A DNA stretch of 64,000 bases from Psoroptes ovis (lineage: Eukaryota > Arthropoda > Arachnida > Sarcoptiformes > Psoroptidae), in NCBI GenBank assembly GCA_002943765.1, contig PQWQ01000015.1:682001-746000 (forward strand). Reading direction: 5' to 3'. The first letter of the stretch is position 1, and each line of letters starts with the position of its first letter. Shown here piece after piece: positions 42,001-54,500 of this stretch. Made by a program: the position numbers and the translations under genes. The notes beneath the pieces are model-generated. The model saw nothing but the letters and a program-made list of their open reading frames with translations, was not told the DNA's origin and did no database searches.

Positions 42001-45000
42001 CATTAATTTGTTTTCAAATTTCGAACCCTTTGGAAATAAAATCAAAAAGAAAATTAAAGCAAAAAGAAAAACCTCCAAGTAAAAATGAAAATTTCTAATG
42101 ATGATTTCATCATTCACACAAAAAAAATTACATTAATAATAATGACAATAATTATGATAAATATGAAATAATAATAATAATGATAAAATCGATCAAATTT
42201 TTCGAAAAACGAAAATGAAAAATTTCATTTTTCTATTTAAATTTCTATAATTCCCTTGATATTTGATCGATATATTTTTTTTCGTTTTGTTTTTGTTATG
42301 TTTTGTTTCTTTTGAATTATGATTGATTGATTGATTGATTATATACAAAATTCCCGAATGTATTTGAATTTTTTTCTCGCCTTTTTTTTTTGTTTGTTTG
42401 AATGAAAAATGTTCATTTTTCATTTCGATTAATGTAATTTTTCTGCGGTACGATTTCCATTGATTTTTCTCCCTCGTTATGATAATAAGTGAAAGAATTC
42501 TGAAAAAAAATTTCAAATTGAAAATGGTTAAATGAAAAAAAAAATATATATTTCTCATGATAATTATTATTGATTTTCAATATTTTATTGTATTATTATT
42601 CATCATCAAAAAATTGTTCAGGATTCTTGACAACATTTTTTTTTCTGGCAAACATACCAATGTAAAAAGACCAATGATCTTTTCTTTTTGCATTATTCAT
42701 TGTTGTTGTTTCATTCATTTTATAAATATTTATTTTCAAATAATGAAAATATCAATAATTCTATTGTGTTCTAAAAACTAAATGTGAATGACATTTTTTT
42801 TCCCATTCAAAGCCCTTCATTCTTTCATTTCAAGTTTTTTTCATTTTCATTTTTATTTGAATTTTTTTTTCATTATTCAAATAACAGAATATAATTGCTA
42901 TTCGAACATATAAACATGTTGTCGTTGTTCTAGTTGTCATCGTTACAATTGGGCATCATCATCATTTTTTTCATTTTAACAAAATAGATGAATAAATACA
43001 CACTTTGAAATAATAATAATTGAAATATTGTTGTTGTTGTTGTTGAGATTTATGGAAATATAAAATGTTGTTCCATACATTTGTAATCAAATGATTACTT
43101 ATGAATATTCTGTATTCATCCAAAATTTTTTTTTCTTTCTTTATTCACGATTTTGATTGAATGATTAATGAAAAAAGAGCATTTACAATTATCATAAATA
43201 TCATGATTACACAGCAATTGTTATTGGAATTTTTTTTATTTACACAACATATATAATTCTTGAAAACTTATCCACATAATTTAGTTGATTAAATTTGAAA
43301 TTCATTTATTTTCAATTATATTTATTATTGGAATTTTCATTCAGTATATTTATTCATTGCATTTCATGCATAAATGCATTTTATTATTCGAATTTTTTTA
43401 TATTTAGTTTTTCATAAAATCTCATTCAAACAATAATTCAATAAAAATAAAATTCAGTATCCTGGGTTGCGATATTCATATGTTTATAATTGGCATTATA
43501 TGACTCTACGAGCTAATAAACTTCAAACTTTTTTTTTCGAGAATAATGCAATTTAAAAGGTAGTTTATTTGTTCAGTTTTCCATTGTGAGATGAATTTTT
43601 TTTTTCAATTAGCACAAATATTTGCTCAAATTTGTGGACGAAATATAAAAAAAAATCACTGTATTAAATGTATCCATAATCTCGACTATACAAACAGAAA
43701 AAAAAACTAAATAAAAACTTTGGATCAATATTATCATTATCATTAGTGTTTTTTTATGAATGAATGTAAATATTTTTTTGTGAATCAATATTCTTTTTAT
43801 CATCATCATTATTATTTCGATTAAAAAAAAAATGAAAGCCAAAATATGAAAAACATTTTTCGTATCGAAATAATAACCAACAATAAAATAAAATATGTGA
43901 AATAAATAAATAAAACCAGAGAAAAAAATGTCTTTTTTCTCTCATTTGTTGTCTCTTTTCATTAGTTTGTAATCGAACCAAAGAAAAAAAAATCCCAATT
44001 GGATGCTTTTATTCAATTTTCAATATTATCCCCAATAATAAATTTGATATTATCTAACAGTTAATTTAAAACAGGCATTTTGTGCCATTGAAAAAAAATG
44101 TGCACATTTTTATTCTTTTCTTTTGTAGTGTTCATTGAATGTTTTTTTTCATTTTGATTTTCTTTGATTCTTTTTTTTTAATGTTGTTTAGTAGTGAATG
44201 GAAAAAATGAATTAATAATAATAATAATAATTTTATGAATCAATGATAACATCACTTCTTAGTCGATGGTGAAAGTGAATATGTAAAACCACACCATACA
44301 CATATTTTTCTACTATCAAATTATATACCATTTTCAATAGTCATAATTTACTTTTCTCATATCGAGGCTATTGTTGTTGATGTTAAAGTTGTAATGAAAA
44401 GCGATTTTCTACATTATCAACAACAAATAAAATGAACAATAATAATGATAATAATAATAATAATAATGTTCATATTTTGATAATCATACATGAAACATTC
44501 AAAACATCATTGTTTTAATGTATTTTTCATTTCATTTCATTTCATTTTTTTTCTTTTTTTTCTGTTATAATATTAATGTTTGAAAAATGATAATGTAATA
44601 TATGTTTATTTTTTTTATCTTGAAAATTTCATACTTATAACACGCAACTTTTAGTATAATTGAAACAAAAAAAATAAAAAATAAAAAATAATGACATTTG
44701 AAATATGCCATTTACTATTTCGCTTTTAATGATGCGATGAAATTACAAATGAAAAATTTTTTTTTTTGTACTTTTGGGACATTCTTATCTCGTTGGCATT
44801 CAATTTTTTTTTGTATTTTGTTCGCTGTTCGTTGTTTGTATTTATCGTAACATGTATGATACGATATGATAATTGATATAATTAAATCTTTGCTTGAAAT
44901 ATAGATTTTAGACTATGTTCAATCATTTTTGCACTGTTTTGTTTTGTTTTCATTATCGTGACAAGTTGACTATTTTTGACTGATAAATTCATTGATAAAT

Positions 45001-48000
45001 CGATTTCTACGCAACGAAATTTTTGCGTTACATTTTATATAAAAAAGATCGATGTTCGATGGTGATCGAATGAAATATTTTCAAAAAAAAAAAAAAAAAT
45101 TCAACACTATTTGAAGAATTGAATTGGAAACATGTCTCTATCGTTAGCAACAACGGAAGTATCATCGATCGCTGATAATAACATTGATAAAAAATTGAAA
45201 ATATTTTTCTATACAATCGATTGTGTTGGTCATATAAATGCATGTATTGGTCTGGCACAATCATTTCACCAACGTGGACATCAAATCTATTTTTTAGACA
45301 CTAAAAATTTTTCTGGCTTATTTGAAAAATATGGTTTCAATGAGATTTTATTAGACATCGATATAAATATTGATAAAAATGATGAAAAAAATGTCCGAAA
45401 AATTATCGACGAAAATAATCATCCGATCAAAGATGTTAAAATCAACAATATGGTTGTCGAATCTGATTTATTATCCGGTAAATCATCATATGAACAATTG
45501 GATGCATTTGACCGAAATAAAAATAAAGAAATTTGTGAAGCAATGTATCAAGATGTCAAAAATGTTCATGAACAATTGCGTATGATAATCAATGATGAAA
45601 AACCTGACTTAATAATTGTTGATTTTGCACTCGTTCCTCCGTGCATTGCATACGGCAAAACACCATGGGCATCATTATGGAGTGCTAATCCTATACCAAT
45701 ATTTCGCTCAAATGATCTTCCGCCATTCACGTCTGGCTACCCTACTAATGATAGAAAAGATTGGAAAAAATTTCAAGACAAATTCGATCAAACAATTGAA
45801 CCGAGCATACAATATTATCAAAATCTTCTAAATAAAGAGTTTGGCGGTCCAACAATTAATTTCAAAGAATTTTTCATTATATCGCCACACGTTGTTATTT
45901 ATGGCTATCCAGAAGAGTTGGATTATTCAGACATTGTTCAATTGCCTGAAAATTTCATACGCGTTGATGCATTTTGTCGGCAAACAATCGAAAAATTTGA
46001 AATTCCTGAAAATGAATTCACAATCGAGCCTGATGATAAATTGATATATTTATCGATGGGCTCTATAGGCAGCTCTAGTATACCATTAATGAGTAAAATC
46101 GTTCAAACCTTAGCGAAAACACCATATAAATATATTGTCTCGAAAGGACAATATCATGAACAATTAGAATTACCATCGAATATGTGGGGACGTGGTTTTT
46201 TACCGCAAACAAATGTAATACCATTAGTTGATATGGTTATAACACATGGTGGAAATAATACTATCACGGAGACATTTTCATTTGGCAAACCAATGTTAGT
46301 GATGCCATTGTTTGGTGATCAATTTGATAATGCACAGCGTATACAAGAGAAAGGATTTGGTTACCGCATGAGCTCACATCATTATAATGATAATGAATTA
46401 ATCGAAATGATTGATAAAATATTGAATGATAGCCAGATGATCGAAAAATGCCGAAAAGCATCGAAACGTATGATAAATTCGAATTCAAAGCAAATCGCTT
46501 GTCAAAAAATTGAAAAAATTTTGCAAAAATATGGAAATTCAATATTTGATTAGATTAACTATCATTAAATCGATGATAATCAATTTTATTCAGCGTTTGA
46601 AGATTTTTAAATGTAATTTGATAGTGAAATCAAATTTGTTTCTCAAGTGAAAAATTATATCAAGTATCATTGTGCATTTGAACTTGATTCGTTTCAATTC
46701 AAAGAGAGAAAAATGAATAAATCATTGAAAATTTTCTTTCAAGCATGTGATGGCATTGGTCATATGAATGCATGCATTGGTTTAGCACAAGAATTAGCTA
46801 AACGCGGTCATCGAATTTGTTTTTTGAATAATGACAATTTTATTGGTTATTTCAAAAAATATGGTTTTGAAGAAATAATTTTGAAAGATCAAAATATCGA
46901 TTCCAATAATCAAGATGATATCAAAAATAATAAATCACATCCAATCGAATCAGTGCCAGTGACCCAATCATTTGTAATATCAGGATTTTTACAAACAAAA
47001 TCATCATACGATCAATTAGATTTTTATGATCGTCACAAAAATGGAGAAAATTTTTATTGCAAATTAATCTATGAAGATTTCAAAAAATATCATTCTCATT
47101 TGAACGATATATTGAAAAATGAACGGCCTGATTTAATAATTATCGACAATTCAATAGTGCCACCTTGCATTCTTTTTGGTGAAATACCATGGGCTCATCT
47201 ATGGAGTTGTAATCCATTACAATTATTCAACTCCAATGATTTACCACCAATGATGTCTGGTATGTTTTTGAATTCTCAATCATTATATTAAAAAATGATA
47301 TTCAAACAAAATCAGGATATCCAACCTACAACAGAGACGGATGGGAAGAATTTTCTAAAAAATTACATGAAACTTGTCTGGAAGGCATATTTTATTATCA
47401 AAATTTATTAAACAATGATTTCGGTTATCCGACTTTGAGTCCCGAAGAATTATACCAAAAGTTTCAATTAGAAATTTATGGCTATCCTGAAGAATTAGAT
47501 TATACTGACATAGTGCCGATGCCGCCCAATTGCATACGTATTGATTCATTTTGTCGTTCCGAGATTGAAGATCAGTCGTTTGAATTGCCTGAAAAATTCA
47601 AAAATAGTAACAAAAAATTGATTTACGTGTCATTAGGATCATTTGGTAGTTCAAATGTTGACTTGATGCGAAAAATCATCAAATCGTTATCAAGAACACC
47701 ATATAATTGCATTGTATCAAAAGGACAATTTCATGAACAATTAGAGCTAAGTGATAACATGTATGGTGAGCCATTTTTGCCACAACCTAACATTTTACCA
47801 TTAGTTGATATGGTCATAACACACGGTGGCAATAATACAATTACTGAAGCATTTTCATTCGGTAAACCAATGTTAGTGATGCCATTATTGTGTGATCAAT
47901 ATGATAATGCACAACGTGTTCAGGAAAAAGGTTATGGCTATCGTATTGATCCGCATGATTTCACTGAAGATCAGCTAATTGAATTGGTGGACAAAATTTT

Positions 48001-51000
48001 AAATGATGATGAAATGATTGAAAAATGTCGAAAAGCTTTTGAACGAATACAAAAATCTAATGCACGACAAATTGCATGTGAAAAAATTGAACAATTCGTA
48101 TTTGATCATCAAATGAATTGTCCAAAATGATTCATTTCAATTTTTTTTCCTTTGAATTTCTAGCGAATCACAATAAATTTAATTCTATTATGTTGAAAAA
48201 TTCGGTAGAAAAAATTATATTTTATGACTTTTATGATCTTTTTGATGATAATAATATTTAACAATAATAAAAGTGAATGATGAAAATGAAATTTATTTCG
48301 ACATTCATCCATTTTGTCATCACTGCACATATCCATGATAATTTAGATCAAATATGTTCGTCAAGTTCAATCTAAAATAAATAAAATGAAAATTTTGTCT
48401 CCAAAAAAAAAAGGGAAAATTTTTTCATTTCATCAATGCACTTGGTGCTATAACCATAGATTTGCGCACGAAATGGCAATAATTATTGATTCAGATGATA
48501 AAACAAAAACAAAAAATACATTAATATTCACAAATTTTGAAAATAAATTTTTTTTTCTGATTATGAACCATTATTATTTCTCATTTACAAGAGCATATGG
48601 TCAAATATTGACATAATCTTCAATATTTTTTCCAATATTTCGTATTTATCAATCATTTTTAATTAAATTATATCAATATTCGATGTTTAATAGATTTTAC
48701 ATTTTGGATATTTAGTTAGTGCCATTTAAAACAATTTTGTATTTCGTATTTCTATTTTTATTTGATACGATTTACAATTGAAAATTGAACCGATATATTC
48801 ATTTGATCGATTTAATTCATTTGATCATTTTTTTGTTTCTTTGTAATTTGGTAAATCCATTAACAGCGATCAATATGGTTGCTGTAATATGTGAATTTGA
48901 TAATTTGTTTTATTTATTTATTTATTTATAAATGCATAACACGCGTGGGTTGTCAAATTTTATTATATTTGAATTGATATTTATGGTTTTTTGGTTTAAT
49001 TTTTTTTTGTGTTTTTTGATAAATTTTTTGATCCAAGCAAAACTGGAAAAAATGGACAACGGAATCCATTGATTTGAAAACAAAAAAAAAAAAAAAATCA
49101 ATTAGATGATATATATCACAAATCAATCGATTATAAATTTATTGATTTTTTTTCTTTCATTTTAACTTTGAAATTTGTGGTCGTTTTTTATTGAAAGATT
49201 TTTGACCATAGTTTAGTGATGACCACAGTGTGAGTTGATGACAACAACAATCAAACATTAATCTGCTATGGTTTCCTTTTCACGTCGATATGGTTTTGTT
49301 GTTTTTTATCTATTTCTATACATCCTTCTATTATTAAAAATAATAATTCCACTGAATCAACGCCCAACACAGAAAAAAAACGTTTAAACTATGTACTAAA
49401 ATGCATGATGATCAAATAGAAAAGATTACAATTTCCTGTCATTTTTTTTCTATCTTTTTAAATCTAAAAATTCATGCATTTTATTATTCACATATATTTG
49501 CCATTGAAATATATATATGAAATGTTTGCATAGATTTTATTTCAGTTTTTTTTTTGTTTATTTTGTATTTAAAATTAGATTTTTATTAAATGCTTTTCAA
49601 TGTTCATCAAAAAAAAAAAAAAATTATGATTCAGTATTAATTTACAAAATAAATTTTTAGAAAAAAACAAACAAACGATGAACTTGATTCTGAGTAAATA
49701 AAGAGAGAAATGAAAATTCATCAAATTCTGCAGAGTTTTGCAGGAAATTTTCATAAATTTTTATCTGAAAGAAATGTCAATGATCACATTGAAAATTTAT
49801 TCTAAAAAATGTATCTGAATAATGGAGAAAATTGACCAAAAAAAAAAAAAAATGAATTTTTCAAATGAAATTGCTGTGAAATTAAATTTTCACTTCCCAT
49901 TTAACAATAAAAACGAATCAAATCAAACAATTTTTTCTCTGATATCGATCGATAATTATACATACGCAATGTAATTATTGGGCTGAATGAAATCAATTTT
50001 TATTTCAATTCAATTTGTCAAAATTCAATGATGATCATTTTTATTGTGAAAATAAAAAAAAATGAACGAATGAATCAATAAAATGTTTTGCTCGTTTTTT
50101 TTCAAAAAAAAATTTTTAATATATTTTTGATGTTAAAAATTTTTTTATTACAATTCAAAATTTGATTTTCGTTCAAGTGAAAAAATGAAATGAAAATTTA
50201 ATACAAACACAGAGAGAGAGAAATGGGAAAAATTTTTCAATTTTAGCCCCAATTCGAAGCATCAAACGATCAACAATAACAATCAAATCAAATAAAAATT
50301 CCTTTCTAAATTCAAATGTAAACATCATCGACAACAACATAGAGACAGCAATTTTTTTTTTTTTTTTTTTTGAAAAATGGTCAATAACGAAAATCCTCGA
50401 CGTAACATTTTCTTCCGTATTTGTTGCTGTTGTTGCAATTGTTTACGTTCACGTCCTTTTACTTTTACCATTGATGATGATGATCATGATCATGATCAAA
50501 AACAGCAGCAGCGGCAACAGCCAGAAGAAAATTTTCAATTAAAATCACATGAAAAAAATTTAGACCATTCTAATGAAATATCATCGATAAACACAGCAGC
50601 AGCAGCAGCAGTTACGAATGAAGAAATGAAAATAAATTTTCATTTTCCCATCGATAATAATGAAAATTATGTTGATAACAATAATAATAATACATCATCT
50701 TTTGTATTATCATCATCATCTTTGAGAAAAATGAATGAAAAAAGGAAAAATTTTTCATTAAAATCCACATCATCATTGAAATTATTAAATGTGAATACTG
50801 ATTCAATGATTGATTATCGAAAACAACAAATGAAACAAATGCAACAACAAAGAAAATATAATAATAATTACTGTAAAGATTGTAATGAAATTAAATCACG
50901 AACACGTAATTCATCAATAATGATTTCAATGTTGAAAAAACACAATAATAATGAAAATGATAATAACGGTTTTCATCATCATTTTCATCATCATCATTTT

Positions 51001-51506
51001 CATCATCATCATTTTCATCATCATCCTCATCAACATCGTCAACAACAACAACAACAACAACAACATAGCAATTTCTCCGCTAAGTTCAATGATAATTTCA
51101 AATCATGGACAATGGATAATCGACAAATAATGAAAATGGTGATTAAAATGGTCGAAAAAGAAATTGTTCAAAATAAAAAAAAAAATATTTTCAAAAATAA
51201 ATGAAACATTGAAATGAAACATAAAAAAATACACAAACAAATATTGATTCAATTTTTTTTCCCATTTTTCTCCTTGAAATTGAAATCATAATCGTAATTG
51301 AAATTGAAAAAAAATAAGTAAACAAATTAAACTAATAACCTGAAAAAAAATAGAAATGTTTATTGAAAATTTTTTGAAAAAAAAAATGAAAATATATTTT
51401 TCTTCTAATCGTTTAGTGTGTGTGCAATAGCAATAATAATGATAATCGAATTGAAAATGTAACTGAATTTGTACAAATAAAGCTAATAATAATAATAATA
51501 GCAATC

Positions 51507-51547
<41 letters not shown>

Positions 51548-54500
51548 CATTATTTTGTTATTAAATTTTTTATTCTGATGGAAATATTTTCTATTTCTAA
51601 TTTGATGTTTATATCTGAATGCACACATTTATAAATATCAATTGGAACCGAAACACATGACACTCAAAAAAAAAAAAAAAAAAAATGACGCAAATGATAA
51701 ATTTTTCTTGATCAATATTCTTTTTTTTTTATTTATGAAAAATATATTTTTGTCCATTTTATGACACTTTAAACGATGTATTTATTAATATATGTTTTTC
51801 TTTTCTCTCCTTATGATTTTCATTCCCAATTATTCATTGAAAATCAGGACCATTATTTAGCTACTCAATCGAATAAACAACAATCATTGAAATTCAATAA
51901 TGAAAAAGTGAATCATGATGCAGCTGCAGCAGCAGCAGCAACGACAACAACATCACCATCATTGTGTCAACAGCAGCAAAAAATAGTTAACAATTCAATG
52001 AATAATGATGTTAAAAATAATGATGACGTTAAAAATATTAATGATTCAAGTTTAAATGAAAATAAATTGCCTATCGATCAACAAAATCAACGACAATCAT
52101 CTATAATTGATGATATTGTTGTGTTACCTCAACAACGACAGCAGCCACCTACTTCAATTTCATATTTGTTACATGATAATAATCAAGAACATGAGGAAAA
52201 ACATGATGAACGTCCAATCGATGTTGGCTGGGTCGGTGGTTGGGCATCTGATTTTGACATATTACTAAGTGATCCGATTGGTATTAAAGCTTTCACTGTG
52301 AGTGCTCTATTTTTTACTAATCAGATTTAATTAATGATCCTTTTTTGATGATTTAATAAATATAGGATTTTCTAAGGAAAGAATTCAGCTATGAAAATTT
52401 GCAATTTTTCTTAACTGTGCAAGAATTCAAAAATCTTACTGATTTGGACGAGGTAATCTTTAATGCTCTTCATCATTAATGAAGTTCTATATAATTTTTT
52501 TTTTTTTTTTTTGAATTTCTCCTAGATACGCAAAAAATCACATAAAATCTATGAGAAATTCTTAGCAGTATCAGCACCTGAACCAGTCAATGTTGATAGT
52601 CGTGCTAGGAAATCTGTGGAATCGGGCCTTAAAAATCCAAATAAAAATATATTTTCATTTGCAGAAGAGCAAGTATGTTTAAATTATTATCTCAAATGAT
52701 GCCAGTAATCAAAAATTCATTTTATTTTTTTCTTTATTTCAAATAATTTGCATAATTAATGGATGTAGATTTATAATTTGATGAAATTTGATAGTTATGT
52801 ACGTTTCCTCAAATCAGATATTTATGAAAAATGTTCATTGCTAGATTTGAAGGGCGAACCATTGCCTTATGAAAATGATAATATTATTAATGATGCAAGC
52901 TGTGATACAACGAAAACAAATTCGGCATCCACTTCACAAACAAAAAATACGGGTTCGCTTGGATTGAGGTCTGGTCATCAAAATGAAAAAAATAATCCGA
53001 CTGCTGTTAAAAAACGAAGATCATTCATACCATGGGCTCGATTGAAATCATCAATTAATCATAAAGCTGCTTCATTATCATCAATGGCTGCACCATCATC
53101 AGCAACAACGACTAAAGCCGAAATGTTCGGCTCAAAGAAACAATATATGATGAGAAAATTGACTGATTCAATCCATAAAATTCGTTCAAAATCATTGGAT
53201 GAACATTTGACAAATCATGTAAATAATAAAGCATCTCAATCAATAGGATCCGAAACTCATAGTAATAATTCATCTATTGATAAATCATCAATCATATCTA
53301 ATGGACAAAAAAATCCATATGTTTCGATAAGCCGTAGCTCATTGATGCCACATAGTTCCGATTCGATTGATTCAGTTGATCATAATGTATTTACATCATC
53401 ACCAGACAATTTAAAATCGGTAGAAATCATTGATCCATCATCATTATCGTCATCAAATTCAATATCATCAGGTACGATGGATCATCTGAAACCTCAATCT
53501 GGCAGTGATCCAGTCTCTCCTTCTTCATTGATGGCTGATCAACCAGTATCGTCAACAACAACATCATCATCATCATTCAATCACAATTGCAATCGTGATA
53601 ATTGTCATTTGTTGCGTATTGTTTTTCCTGATCGTTCTCAAACTGTTGTACCATCTTCACCCAATGAAACGATTAATAATTTGTTGAAAAAATTGTTCGA
53701 AAAACGTTCATTAAAGTATACTGCATGGGATGTATTCATAACCGGCCAAGAAAAGGTGAGTGAATGACTAATTCATTATTGTAGTGATGACTGAATCAAA
53801 TTATCATTTTTCAGCCACTAGATCTATCGACCAATACTACACAACTTGGTTGTGTTGAACTAAGAGTTGAACAGCGTGTCATATTTCGCATCGAATTTCC
53901 TAGTCAAGATATTATCGGTGTCAAAACGCGTCCAACAAAACTTTGTTCAGAGGTATTTCATCCATTGTTGATGCGTTATGGCTATCGTCCTGAGCATACT
54001 GTAATTACGATTGCCGAAACTGAGCAAGTTGTGCCGCAAAAGTCACCAGTATCAGTGATTGATGGTCAACATATTGTCGTCAGTTACTTCGATGATCTTG
54101 AAGAGTGGGGCTGGGATACCACGAGAAATAATATACCAGTGGCATTAAGTTTGGCTGGTAAATCTTTCAGTGAAGATAATGGCATGAAATCAAAGAAAAA
54201 AGATGATGAGACAATCGAATGTAATTTATTAATGGATCAACAACAAGCAACGTCCGTACCGTCAGTTGCCACATATCATAATTTAGGCTCGATTCGTGAT
54301 CATTTGTTGGTCAGTAGATATATTGCTGCCAAAAATAATAGCAACAAAGCTACTAATAATGAAAATAACAATAACAATTTCGAATGCAGCCCACAACCAG
54401 ATTCATATGATTCACCAAATAATACATCATCATCAACACCTGGTGATGACACACAATCGGACATGTTTTTTCGTGAATTGATGAAAAATGCTCATACGGT

